64,000 bases of DNA from the NCBI GenBank assembly GCA_950295325.1, contig OX485806.1, positions 49,969,169 to 50,033,168 of the forward strand. The letters run 5' to 3'. This DNA comes from Polytrichum commune (Eukaryota; Streptophyta; Polytrichopsida; Polytrichales; Polytrichaceae). Shown piece after piece: positions 11,890 through 22,110 of this stretch. Under the pieces are notes generated by a model. The model saw only the letters and a list, made by a program, of their open reading frames with translations. It did not search any database and was not told the origin of the DNA. Made by a program: the position numbers and the translations under genes. The stretch's first letter is position 1. The number at the start of each line of letters is the position of its first letter.

Positions 11890-13426
11890 TCCACTAAGTA
11901 GTAGGGGTTTAATTACATTGGCAAACATCGCAAAAATTTACATATTTTTGAACATCTTTCTTCATTTTTGGCCACCCGAAATGAGTTTGAATCTTTGAGC
12001 ATCATAGAAATACCCATATGACCACTATATAGTAAATCGTGGTGTTCATGGAGTATATACTCCTTTTAAGACCCCAACTACTACATTTGGTACCACAATT
12101 GCACCATGGTGCCACCAAAAGCCGTCCATGAAAATCGATTGGAAAGCATCATTCAGATCCATAAACCATGGATCGTGAGCATGTCCCAACAATGGATTGA
12201 AAAGAATATTTTTCTTAACAACCAACTTTTCATTGCCACACTCAGGTGCACTACACACTTCATTTATTGGCACTCTAGGAACACCTTTTTAGATGTCTAC
12301 AGCCATCTCTCCAGAGCTCAACATAAAACAACTCATAGTCAATAAGGTTTTTACCCTAACATTTCTATATCCCAAAGAGTCATGGCTCAAGACATCAACA
12401 TAAGCATTACTTCCTAGAGGGTTACAACTCAAAGGATCCGCAATGTTAATGCACTCTGGCCTATGTATGTAAAGTTTTTTAGATACTTTAACCATCAGAC
12501 CTCATGCCTTGACAATATTTGTTGTGACTTTAAATAGGTGAGGGGATTGCGATTGGTGACTAACATGCAATTTGCAGTTTCCAAATAACAACGCCAAGTG
12601 CGTAAAACATGTGCAACCGCTGTAAGTTCTTGCTTTCCAATGGTATATTTCTTTTCATTAGGGGAATTTTTTTTACTTTCAAAAACTATTGGTCAACCTT
12701 CTGTAAAAAAATCGCACCAATACCAACAATAGAGGCATCCCAAATGACCTCAAAAGGTTCACCAAAAGTGGGCAAGGCTAACACGGAAGCGTGTGTTAGC
12801 GCATGTTTCATTTTTGTCAAATGCCTCTTGGCATTCAATCGTCCAATTATACTTAGAATCATGCCAAATTAAATTAGTAAGAAGGGCTAGAAGGGTTGAA
12901 TATCCTTAAATAAAATGTTTGAAATAATAACATAACCCCAAAAATGAATGCAATTGCCCAACATTACGAGGCGTATCTCATTTCATGACAATTTCAATTT
13001 AAGCTAGATCAAACTCAACTCCATCTTTGCCCACGACATGACCCAAGTTAGGGAATTCGCCAGAATGACATTTAGACAACTTTGCATATAATTGATGTTT
13101 ACGAAGAATTTTGAGGACTTTGCTCATGTTGGCTACATGTTCCTCTTCATTCTTTGAGAATACTAATATGTCATCAAGGTACTCCAAGACGAACTTGCCA
13201 AGGTACTTGTGAAAAATTGGATTCATATCACCTTGAAAAGTTGTTGGTGATTAGTCAATCCAAAGCTTAAAACTTTAAATTGGTAATGGCCAAATGAAGT
13301 TCTAAATGTCATTTTAAAGGCATCCTCATCCAAAACTAAAATTTGGTCATAACATTGTGCTAAATCAAAAGATGAAAAAATTTGAGCATCTGCCAATTGA
13401 TCAAATATATCCTTAATTTTTGGCAA
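11890..13426 (-). pseudogene. Ty3/gypsy relic: RT, RNase H and integrase zinc region
   Basis: Read on the minus strand, 13426-13223 has RT blocks (IFSSFDLAQCYDQI, FKMTFRTSFGHYQFKVLSFGLTN). The 13226-12999 piece holds the active-site box YLDDILVFSKNEEEH and the following LSKC. RNase H follows at about 12700-12590 (KKYTIGKQELTAVAHVLRTWR). Near 12050-11890 a reading resembling the H2C2 zinc region of a gypsy integrase appears (HH, GHMG, C-x-x-C-like). Frames shift repeatedly. The motif order agrees with Ty3/gypsy (RT-RH before integrase) and not with copia. The integrase core was not found, so the 3' part of the element is missing or unreadable. Confidence 0.8.
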
Positions 13427-13481
13427 AATATTTTATTTTTAAATGTCTACTTATTCAATGTACGGTAATAGACCACCACTC

Positions 13482-13976
13482 TCAAATTTCCATCCTTCTT
13501 CTATATTCAATCTTAGTCAATTGGAATAAAATGCGTATTATTTTTTTCCTTACTACCTTCTTAAATTGCATTGCCAAGAGATATTTTGTTAAGGATTTAG
13601 GTGTCCAATGCGTCAGAAGAATGGCTTGTAATGAATTTTTTTGCTTGCCTTTTTGAATGACACAAATTTTGGATTTATAATCCATGTATGCATTATACTG
13701 GTTCAACCAATCATCATCAAATATCAAATCCATGCCGTCACTAAGTTTTGTGACCACGCACGTTAGGTGACCATAATATTGTTCAACTTTGACACATAAT
13801 TTGTCGTATCCTTCAACTTGAACTTCCTCTCCATTTGCTAATTGCAAAACATTAGAATCCTTAACATATTGCAATCCAAAATTGTCAAGGTAGCTAGAAT
13901 CGACAAAACAATGAGTGGCCGCAGTGCCCAATATCACATGAGCGTTAAGTCCCAAAACTCGACCCAAAAATTGCAT
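13482..13976 (-). pseudogene. Ty3/gypsy aspartic protease region
   Basis: This 164-codon frame reads VILGTAATHCFVDSSYL, where the retroviral-type protease box (usually D-T/S-G-A-T-H-x-F) is recognisable although the first Asp and Gly are altered to GTAAT. LANGEEVQVEG and GMDLIFDDDWL follow, the usual landmarks between protease and RT in plant gypsy elements (compare DVVLGMDWL). The altered catalytic triplet and the stops before RT show that it is inactive. It belongs to the element whose RT lies just downstream in the same strand. Confidence 0.7.
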
Positions 13977-14439
13977 TGCAAATCTCTAAATCCTTCCAAA
14001 AAAATTCAAAGTTTTTGGCCTAGGTGCATCATATTAAACTTGCAATGTGAGGAGTTTTTTATCTTTCAAGATTAAAACTAAAGTAAAAATTGCAATCATT
14101 TTGAGGCCCTCTTTACAAACACTCTTTTGTGTTTTTCAATTAAAAAGAAAAATTTTGTATCAAAATGATGCAAACATTTACCTTCTCTACAAACCAATGG
14201 AAATCTTTGCATCATGAGAGAACTCAAATCCTCCAACATACATTTTCCATAGATTTTTGTATGAAACTCCGTCAAAAAATCAAGCGGGCGTTTGCATGGA
14301 ACAACAAAAAGTGTTTTTTCTTTATTGTCCAGATATGTATACATGAGAAAATCAAAGGAATGTTTTACCTTGGCCTTATCAAAGAGATCAAAGAACTATC
14401 AACAAAATTAACACATTGATCTTCTTCACCAATAGGGAG

Positions 14440-15444
14440 CCCACTAGTCAACTGTTGGTGATTCAAAAATCCTTCTTAGTTTTGAACTTTGATTTCTCAA
14501 AAAGTGTTTTACCATCTTTCTTCTTCCCCATGCAGTCCTTGGTTTGGAGCCCATTCTATTTGCAAAGGAAACATTTTCCTTCACGATGAAGTGCATTTGC
14601 CATGTAGAAATCCAAGGATTTCTCATTGGACAAACTTTTGGCCTTGCCATGTGCCTTGTCCTTGCGGATAGGACCACTAAACTTATGGTGGGTTCTTCCT
14701 CGTCTCTTTGGGGCATGATTGCTCAATGGTGGCATCCATTTCTACCTTGTAGGTAGGCAATCGCTTAAAATCCTTGTTAAAGGCGTCAACAACTCACTCA
14801 CAAATTTTTGGTTTCAATCCACATACAAAGCGATCAATTTTGTTGCCCATGCTCAACTTTAAGTTTGTAATTTACGCACAAAAGAGTTGGATTTCGGTGG
14901 CATAAGCCTTTACCCACCTTTTTTTGTATCAAACTCCATAATTTGTTTCGGGCAACTTGCTTAGGAAAGACATTTCCATGAGCCCAAATCAATGTTTGGC
15001 AGAAATGTTTCCACAAGCAGTTTTCTTGCCAGGCAATCTCAAAATTTTTGGCAAGAGTTTGCAAATATTGGGCCACTCGCGGCTCGAAGTAAGTCCAAGC
15101 AAATGGATTTTTTTTTCCTCTCCAATAACTTGATTTGCAGTCAAGTAACGCTTCATATAGTCTAACCATTGTAAGATATTGGATCCCGACTTATCCTTAA
15201 AGCATTTAGGTTTCATCAACACAATGCAGTGGATAGAGGCTCCTTGGACATTCCCACCTTGCATTCTCAAGCCAAACAATCTTTTTTCCAATAAATTCCG
15301 CTCGATCGTTTTGGTACCAAGTAAATTATCAAATTGATTTAGCTCTTGTAAAATAAGACCGAGTCTTTCATCTACATACCTTGCAATCCGCTTTTGAAGC
15401 TTATTGGCGGATTTTACACTAGCCATTTGCATTAAATTTTGCAA
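14440..15444 (-). pseudogene. Ty3/gypsy gag with a decayed zinc knuckle
   Basis: The 15444-14989 frame starts at an ATG and contains a helical leader and then FKDKSGSNILQWLDYMKRYL, the typical start of a plant gypsy retrotransposon gag capsid. A frameshift near 15000-15160 moves the reading to the 15169-14834 frame (ATLKLEV-like positions: FEPRVAQYLQTLAKNFEIAW). Near 14580-14540 another frame reads CFLC, a stop, then KDC: a CX2CX4HX4C knuckle in which the His codon now reads Leu (CTC). The protease frame follows at 13976. The gag order and the primer site upstream at 15544-15556 support one element on the minus strand. Confidence 0.7.
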
Positions 15445-15543
15445 CTTTATAGAGGAAGGTTTGATTGAAAATTCAAACCCTACAAAAATTTCAAAGAATA
15501 AATGGCTTTCAATGGAATCTCACCTGCGCCGGAATTCGTTAAA

Positions 15544-15556
15544 GCTCTGATATCAA
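15544..15556 (-). other. Primer binding site, initiator tRNA-Met 3' end
   Basis: On the minus strand this reads TTGATATCAGAGC, close to the common plant PBS TGGTATCAGAGC that pairs with the 3' end of initiator tRNA-Met. It lies about 100 bases upstream of the gag start, as expected between the 5' LTR and gag. Confidence 0.65.
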
Positions 15557-15559
15557 TAT

Positions 15560-15944
15560 ATCAAGCTAGCCTAGTTTGAACTAGTAAGAACTCTCTCTAG
15601 AAAAATTATGAAGAGAAGTATCTAATGGCATGAACCACCCCACCATAGATCCATGAGGAAGATGGCCCCTTGCCATACAAACCTTCCCCATGCAGAATGC
15701 TCAACCCCATGCCACTTTTCTAAGTTAGAAAAGTAGCCACTAGTTAATTAACACTAGTTGGATCGCCACCAATCCTTACGGCTAAGGCCCTTTGATAGCC
15801 TTGCTCACACTACTAGTGATACTATGGCTTCATCAATAGTTAATTTCCACTAGTTGGATTGCACCAATCCTTACAGCTAAGGCTCTTCAATAGCCTTGTT
15901 TACAATATTATTGGTACTATGGCTCCATAAAACCCTATTTCACA
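15560..15944 (-). mobile_element. Probable 5' LTR of the minus-strand gypsy element
   Basis: It sits directly outside the primer site, and its outer edge reads TGTGAAATAGGG on the minus strand, a plausible TG start. It contains two tandem copies of about 96 bp (15741-15838 and 15839-15932), each with ACTAGTTGGAT, CAATCCTTAC and ACTATGGCT. The inner boundary lacks a clear CA and no partner LTR was found downstream of the element, so the exact ends are tentative. Confidence 0.45.
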
Positions 15945-16019
15945 CTACGAATGCGTTATAAATGCAAAGCAACAAAGAGGAGGATAGAAAACACAGTCAA
16001 AAGATAAAGGATTGGGAAA

Positions 16020-16200
16020 AAATAAAATTGTTATTTAGATATTTGTTAGTATATTTTTGTATGCAAATGATATTTCCTACTTGGTTGTTTGACGATGAGA
16101 AGGAAACTTATACTTTGTTACTTGGATATTTTTGTACATATGGAGGCAAAAGATATTTGATTATTTGGCTACTTGGCTACTTGGTTATTTATATTTTCAA
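16020..16200 (+). repeat. TACTTGG-type degenerate short repeat
   Basis: TACTTGG recurs many times (TTACTTGGATATTT, GGCTACTTGGCTACTTGG), interleaved with GAGGCAAAAGATATTTG. The same vocabulary makes up a longer tract at 35340-35690. Not coding. Confidence 0.45.
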
Positions 16201-16237
16201 GATGGTTGGGGACTTGTAAGCAGATCTCCGTATTTTA

Positions 16238-16560
16238 GTGCTACAAGCGTTTGTAAGACGCCTCCCGCGGGCAGCGTTCATACTCGGGCAGCCCGTTCAT
16301 GTCCTCTCGTCCCGACCTGCACGACTTGGCCTTCTTGCCCGTGTCCTCCATCTTGCCCGTCCCGGCCTTTCGTCCATCCATCCGTCCACCCGTCTATCCA
16401 TCCGTCATATCCGTCTCCACCAACCCCCCCACACCAAACCCAAGCTCCGTCATTCTTCCTTGCTCACGCCACTGGACAGCTCTGGAGCGAGTGAGGAAGC
16501 TGGGGAAAGGCTGTTGCGTTGTTAGTTTAGGGTTTGGAAGAGTTGTAACTTTGATCGACG
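16238..16560 (+). other. GC-rich segment with a CCATCCGT short repeat
   Basis: This patch is much richer in GC than its surroundings. It includes CCATCCATCCGTCCACCCGT and related units at about 16373-16425. It lies immediately upstream of the coding segment starting at 16579 and could be that gene's old 5' region. Overlapping frames in it are composition artefacts. Confidence 0.4.
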
Positions 16561-17340
16561 TTGTCCTAGTTGCTCGCCATGGAGGTGGACATTGTGGATC
16601 TGAGAGCGAAGTATGTCTATTTTGAAAAAGGGTTTGATTTTGTCATAGAGGAGGCCACGGAAGATCTACAGGACGGACAAACGCTAGTTTCAGATCTGGA
16701 AATTCCTGCAGGTACAATCGTCCACAAGGACACCAATACGTGTTTGAAAGCTGGTTCACAAGAAAGGTTTAGGGTGCAGGATGTAACTCTAAAAAATGTG
16801 CAGGCGAGATTGCAGATCCTACCCCCTGGGCCTTTTGACAGGACATATATTTATTGGGAGGAGAAAATCAACCAAGGAGTAGGAGCAGAAATACATGTAC
16901 ACCCATAATTCTTTAGGACAGACTCCAGGATTTTGCGAGTGTTTTGGAAGGACTTGTTGACGTTCGGTCGGCTTGTCTTTCCTTCTATGGATACTAGTTC
17001 GCAAGATTTTGCGGCATACTTGGAAGTTAATTATGAGGACATGCAATGGGTTGGAGGCCATGCAGGCTGAGGCCTTGTCCTGGATGAGGACTTGTTTCTG
17101 GAACGCCTGCTTGGATATGTTGGCTATGGACAAAGAGGATGATCTCTCGTGTCCTGTGGTTGGACGCATCAAAAGACACAAATTTTGGTGGTGGAAGACG
17201 AGTGCAATGCAATCATTGATAACGTTGTGGAGTTTAGTGTTATTTCTTAGAGTTATGGTGTGGGATGTCACAATAAGACAAGGTAGAACCAATGTAAGGT
17301 TGAATCATAATAGGACACAATTATGATAGGTGAGAACCAT
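16548..17340 (+). pseudogene. Copy 1 of an unrecognised gene (inverted partner at 17393-18374)
   Basis: From the ATG at 16579 it reads MEVDIVDL, KYVYFEKGFDFVIEEA, EDLQDGQ, SDLEIPAG, KDTNTCLK, PPGPFDR and WEEKI, then loses frame at about 16908 just where copy 2 continues. Homology with copy 2 starts before the ATG (GATCGACGTTGTCC) and runs to about 16960, at roughly 90% nucleotide identity by eye. Further downstream (to about 17230) Cys/Trp-rich protein-like sequence remains in mixed frames. I do not recognise the family; the acidic, alpha/beta-like start gives no catalytic motif. Inactive as written. Confidence 0.6.
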
Positions 17341-17392
17341 GACATGTCCACTTAGGACACATGAATATTGATGCATTGGTCCCTACCCATTT

Positions 17393-18374
17393 TCAATAAA
17401 GTGTCATTGTTTGTTGAATTTTGAATGTAAGTGAAACTTCGGCAATTGGGAATTTTCGGAAAACAAACAATTTAGTAAAATGTAACATGACAAGTACAAC
17501 ATTGGTGTCTTGGAAAGACTTTATGCATTCCTCATTGAATTCAGTAACATTGTAATATATCCTATCAATGTCATACATCAATCTATGCAACATCCGTTGT
17601 TTTCAGTGTCGTCCTAACATAATCTAAACTCCCATGACATGCTTGTTGAGCCTTGTTGAAATGGTTAATTTCATGGTACTGAATTTCGCATCCAAAATGT
17701 TGTCCATCTACTTATCCAATCTACTTGCCCTCCTTTGCTTTGATTGTCCTATTGGGAGTGGTCGCCCTGTAAGATTTTTGGGACAGCTTGTATCAGAGTC
17801 AGAGGCTGTAGAAACAACTGGGACAACTAAAGGTGGAATAAGAGGTGTCTTTGTACTATTTTGTTTTTCCACTGTCCTGGCATCTAGGGCAACATGCTTC
17901 ACATAATTCTCGTCGGCCTTCTCGTTTTACTTCTCAACCCGTTTCTTGGCTTTCTTTTTGTTTGTAGATAGCTTTAACTTCAAAGCGCTCACAAAATCCT
18001 GGAGCCTGTTCCAAGGAATTATGGCTGTGCATGTATTCCTGCTCCTACCCAGTCCTTGGCTGATTTTCTCCTCCCAAAAAATGTTTGTCCTGTCAAAGGG
18101 CCCAGGGGGTGGGATCTGCAACCGCGCCTGCAGATTTTCGAGAGTTACATCCCGCACCCTAAACATTTCTTGTGCACTAGCTTTCAAACACGTATTGGTG
18201 TCCTTGTGGGCGATTGCACCTGCAGGAATTTCCAAATCTGAAACTAGACCCTGTCCGTCCTGTAGATCTTCCATGGCCTCCTCTATTACAAAATCAAACC
18301 CTCCTTCGAAATAGACATATTTCCCTCCCAGATCCACAATGTCCACCTCCATGGCGAGCAACTAGGACAACGTC
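17393..18374 (-). pseudogene. Copy 2 of the same unrecognised gene, inverted
   Basis: On the minus strand the ATG at 18352 opens MEVDIVDLGGKYVYFEGGFDFVIEEA and stays open to 17927, ending in a Lys-rich stretch (NKKKAKKRVEK). After one TAA the same frame stays open for 64 more codons (KHVALDARTVEK, TPLIPPLVVPV, then a basic Q-K-R-R tail), meets a TAG, and is followed by further protein-like sequence (LMYDIDRIYYNVTEF) down to about 17393. This copy keeps PWNRLQDF after the shared segment, where copy 1 is frameshifted, so it shows the better ancestral reading. Function unknown; element-borne origin is likely but unproven. Confidence 0.6.
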
Positions 18375-19230
18375 GATCAGTGGAAGAAATTGATATCAAC
18401 TTTAATTTTCATATATTTGATTATTACTATTAGACATAAATGCGCCCCCACCTTCCCTCTTGCCACCTCTTTTTTTGCGAAATAATTCTCTTCAATCACT
18501 TTTAGGTTTCCTTCCCTCTTTTTCCTCACTTCCTTAAGCTTCCATTGAACCAAAACCCTCGCCATCTTCCTCAAGGATCACCAGTGCAATTGAAAACACG
18601 CAATTCATCTCCTTGCCTTTGCTCATTAGCTCAGGAGCTATTTTATGACTCTACCAGTGGAAGAAATTGGAGTTGCCATTCATTCCCTTGGCTTGCAAAG
18701 TTTCATGCGGAGTGCTTGTGTGGGATTGTAGCGATGTAGCGAGACAAAATCGGGGTTTGGTTTGGTTGAGGTGTTGTAGGATTTGGACAAATTTGGTCGG
18801 GACGACACTTCTATGTAAGCAGTGAGCAAAGAGCGGACACATAGTGAAAATAGCAACCTATGTTTGGTAATCCAATATTTTTTTTGACATAAGATTTGAA
18901 AATATTTGGAAGATTTGAGATTTTTAATAAAAATAATATTTTTGGGGGGACCTATTACTGTGGAGTGTTGAGGCCCAATAAAACAAAGAGGCCCTTAATT
19001 TAAAAATGTTTGATTTAGTTTGGAAAATGGGAAATGCTAAAATGATAGAAAATTTTCTGAAATAATAGACAAATATAGAATTGAAACCGAGGATGATATC
19101 AAAAAAGAACAAAAATAATGGTTTTCTCAAGATTGGTGTGATTCAGGATTGAGCAAGTAATACTCATAAGTAATACTCATTAATTGAACGATAAGATTGA
19201 GTATGATAAGATGTAGAATACATTTTCAAA
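18375..19230. other. No gene seen
   Basis: Short frames only. A TTTGGTAAT...CCTATTAC segment at about 18864-18957 has a diverged relative at 36510-36627, flanked in both cases by a GAGCAGTGAGCA-like sequence, which suggests a small dispersed repeat. Confidence 0.4.
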
Positions 19231-19439
19231 TCATTCAGTTTTCATTTTACCAGTACCAATTGTGCAGTCAAGAACAATATCCCCTTCAATGGTTGTCCCT
19301 TCAATGAGGAACTGAAAAAACCTTGCGTCCTTCTCGTGAGGCCCATGCCAAGGTTGGGGTCCATAAGGTTGAATACAAAGTCCAATTTTCCTCTTTGGCC
19401 TAGGTTTTTTACCAATAGCGTGATCCCAGACTTTAGTGT
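19231..19439 (-). pseudogene. Last exon of the methyltransferase-like relic (motif I)
   Basis: A TTTTTGCAG acceptor precedes the exon. It reads DTKVWDHAIGKKPRPKRKIG, then PQPWHGPHEKDARFFQFLIE and GDIVLDCTIGTGKM before a TGA. The H-x-x-EK followed about ten residues later by LI and GDIVLD-x-x-x-GTG matches the usual end of beta-class DNA methyltransferases (P-x-x-EKP...LI...GD-VLDPF-GSGT). The Phe and second Gly of that box differ. This exon is open throughout. Confidence 0.5.
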
Positions 19440-19528
19440 CTGCAAAAATTAAGCCAAAATACATAAGAAATAAACACACTTACGCCTTGTAAAGTAATAC
19501 TCAAATGAGATTAAACCACAAATCATAC

Positions 19529-19939
19529 AGTGCTTGAATTGTCAACGTCCAAAGTCAGGTGCACACGGTTGATGCCCACCATTTTTTTTAAATCAGGAAC
19601 AAATAGTCCTTGCATAGTCCTAGAATGACACCCTTTGCGTCGGCGCACCATAATGAAACACTAAAATGCAACCATGGTCTTGCAAATGCTAATCTGCAAA
19701 ATGAAAAGCTTGTTGAATAACCTCATATTCTAGGCCAACATTCCACTTTGGCACAGAAGCCAATAGAAATGACACCCCTAGAGCACGCAAATTTTCTTGA
19801 CAATCTAAGAACATCAAGTCCATTTTAAGGTCATGGGCCACAATACCATTGTTCGTACGTGCGAACCTTCCCAATTGACATTTGCAAACAACTCATTATC
19901 ACGGGAAAAATCATGAACATACGTATCAATCATGCTATC
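19529..19939 (-). pseudogene. Methyltransferase-like exon with the degenerate catalytic box
   Basis: The acceptor CTATAG is followed by DSMIDTYVHDFSRDNELF; after a frameshift near 19860 the sequence is NNGIVAHDLKMDLMFLDCQENLRAL. Then come VPKWNVGLEYEVIQQAFHFAD, a TAG, HLQDHGCILVFHYGAP, and MVGINRVHLTLDVD in a third frame. It ends at a GTATGA donor, and the 89-bp intron to the next exon has a clean GT and AG. MFLDCQ sits where MTases carry DPPY, DPPF or similar. Confidence 0.45.
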
Positions 19940-19983
19940 CTATAGAAAAATAAGTTTGAACTTTATTATTATTGTAAACAAAC

Positions 19984-20560
19984 CTTCTTCAAAAAGTCTA
20001 TGACTTTGTTGTAGCATGTTGGACCCTCTACATCTTCGTTCTTCATCATGTCAATGACAAATACATTCAATATCAAGTCCTTCGTAGTCACCTCCTCATT
20101 GTCACCAATGACGATGACCTGTGTGCCTTGGGTAATCACATCTTCGGTGAGCTCCTACAGCACAACCTTCCTCTTCGCAACACGGCACAGTTCGACTTCA
20201 ATTTAAGACCCCTGATCCACCGTTGAAGACGCCTTGTTCACCTCTTTCCACCTTCTTCCTTTTGCCCTTCGCCTTGCCCTCCTTCTCCGCCTCGGCCAAC
20301 TTTGCAAGACGCTCCGATTTTTTCTTCCTTTGCAGCTCGGATATCGAGCTCTTTTCCTTCTTTCTTCTTATCAGCAACTGTCCTCTGCACTATGGCCCTC
20401 TTTTTCTGCATGTCAATCAAATATTTGAACTCTGAACCTCCAAGTCAATCACACCAAGGCCATCGAAAGATTTCCGCAATCCTGCTTCTGATGGATGAAC
20501 AAAAGTCAGAGGGCAGTCCAAATACCACCCTCCTCCAGTCAAGTGTCCAGTAATAAAGGA
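19984..20560 (-). pseudogene. Middle exon of the relic, Lys/Glu-rich then acidic
   Basis: It reads GHLTGGGWYLDCPLTFVHPSEAG in one frame, then a basic helix-like block (MQKKRAIVQ, DKKKEGKELDIRAAKEEK), then ELTEDVITQGTQVIVIGDNEEV and VFVIDMMKNEDVEGP, ending AAG|GTTTGT, a usable donor. The gap to the next block is only 44 bp, short for a plant intron, so the two blocks may have been one exon. No catalytic motif here. Confidence 0.35.
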
Positions 20561-20853
20561 CCGATGCTAGCTCGGTGTATACATACACTCCTCTAAACTT
20601 TGATCTATCCATGATGATAAGAACAAAAGAAGATCTTCACGTGTGATGGCATTTTTAGCTATGAGTTCATGCTTGAAGTAACTACACAAGTTTCGAAAGT
20701 TGTTTGTAAGTGCTAGGAGTACTCAAATATTAACAAGTTCTTACATATCAACTACCATAGTGTAAATGGATAAATATTACAAGACATTTACTACAATCAC
20801 CATCAAAAAATCAACTGACAAACACGTAAAACATCAATGGATGTTATATAAAA

Positions 20854-20943
20854 ACCAAAATTGGGGTACCGAAGTCTACCCTTAGAACTACTGTCGGGTC
20901 CAATGGTGGTTTTCGGAGTGCTTCGGCTACCCTTAATTTTGGT
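20854..20943. repeat. Short hairpin repeat, copy 1
   Basis: About 90 bp with inverted ends ACCAAAATTGGGGTA and TACCCTTAATTTTGGT and the core TGTCGGGTCC. It is in the opposite orientation to copies 2, 4 and 5 and lies a few bases from the hAT-type MITE. Confidence 0.55.
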
Positions 20944-20955
20944 ATTGGTCTAGGG

Positions 20956-21202
20956 CTCTGATTGGGGAGAACTGGCAATTATTTACAAATGAACCGGTTG
21001 AGTTTGAGAAATAACTGATTGAAGTTCGAGACTGTAGAAAATTACCAATCATTTTAGAGGAACTTATAAAATATATCCCAATTTAATAAAGGGAAACCGG
21101 AGGATGTCAACATGTAACCGGTTGGACTTGCAAACACTAGGATGTCAACCGATTATGCCCAAAAATCTCCCCGATCATGCCCAAAAATCTCCCCGATCAC
21201 TG
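20956..21202 (-). mobile_element. hAT-type MITE, copy 1 (8-bp target duplication GTCTAGGG)
   Basis: A 247-bp non-coding element. On the minus strand it begins CAGTGATCGGGGAGATTTTT; its other end reads CTCTGATTGGGGAG, giving an imperfect terminal inverted repeat of about 14 bp. It is flanked by GTCTAGGG at 20948-20955 and 21203-21210. An 8-bp duplication with CAG-N-G-like termini is typical of hAT elements. Inside, AACCGGTT palindromes occur several times. A second copy is at 26961-27186. Confidence 0.75.
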
Positions 21203-21322
21203 GTCTAGGGATCACTGAAGTTACTTCATCAATTCACCAGATAATATTTGTACATACACTGTATTTGGATGGTAACTAATAAGCTTGAATAACATGATAT
21301 TGCTTAATATGTAAACATGTAC

Positions 21323-21507
21323 CAAAAAAGAACTTGTTTAATTGCCAGGTCAGAGCCTTCGCAACTCAGAAAGGCGTCCCATATCTTTCTTCTCGAACCT
21401 TCAATGTACTCCGCAAGTGTCTTTGGCTCAAGTGGAGTTCTCATGTTAATTTTCAAGGTGTCTTTTCGGACAAAATTGTCAATGTACTCTACTACAACAT
21501 CCTCAAT
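21323..21507 (-). pseudogene. Exon of the methyltransferase-like relic
   Basis: A TTATTCAG acceptor is followed by IEDVVVEYIDNFVRKDTLKINMRTPLEPKTL and EYIEGSRRKIWDAFLSCEGSDLAIKQ, open throughout, and a GTACATG donor. No known domain is recognised in it. Amphipathic helices are likely. Confidence 0.4.
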
Positions 21508-21622
21508 CTGAATAAAAAATACAACAATTAGCTTGTATACAACATATTATTTCATGAATTCATAAAGATATTATGAAATATTTCCAAATTATGCAGGCTT
21601 CAAAATATTTATTTGAACTCAC

Positions 21623-21838
21623 CCCCGCCCACCAAATGCACTTGTGGAGAAATGGTAGTAATTTTTCCTCAGAAACTGGCTTTAGCGAGAACTTCCTAGC
21701 CTCACAGGATGGTATGGATGCATTCCACCACTTTAGAAACTTGATTTTTTGGAATTGTGAGGTATTGCATGTGGCAATCATTTACAATTTCTCTAACGTC
21801 ATCTCAGGGACTGCATTTGTTGTCCAATGATTTTCAAC
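21623..21838 (-). pseudogene. Exon of the methyltransferase-like relic
   Basis: It reads HWTTNAVPEMTLEKL, one stop, MIATCNTSQFQKIKFLKWWNASIP and SLKPVSEEKLLPFLHKCIWWAG, then a GTGAG donor. The Trp-rich helical pattern is consistent with a linker between the DGNH region and the methyltransferase-like domain. Confidence 0.4.
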
Positions 21839-22110
21839 CTACAAAATATTTAGTATATTTTCAAACACAAAATCAAGCAACATTAATTGAGAATTACTAA
21901 AAAAAATTAAAGTAATCGTACCTCCTGAAGAAATCTAAGACCATGTGCAGGATTTGCAACTGCAAGAAGCTATCCCATTTTGGAGATCAACTTTGCAAAC
22001 TTTCCAATTGGGCAGCAGTTAGGAAATCCAATAATATTAAGAGTTCAATTTCATTAATAAAGGTCAAGAATGAAATGAATAAAAAATATATTCAAATAAA
22101 TCACTCATTT

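Noticed and set aside
15544-15556. tRNA gene remnant
   Set aside because: Only the 13-base primer complement is present, in the right place for a gypsy PBS; no cloverleaf around it.
20238-20435. Plus-strand Phe/Leu-rich frames
   Set aside because: They are antisense to the Lys/Glu-rich exon of the methyltransferase-like relic, which chains with flanking exons.
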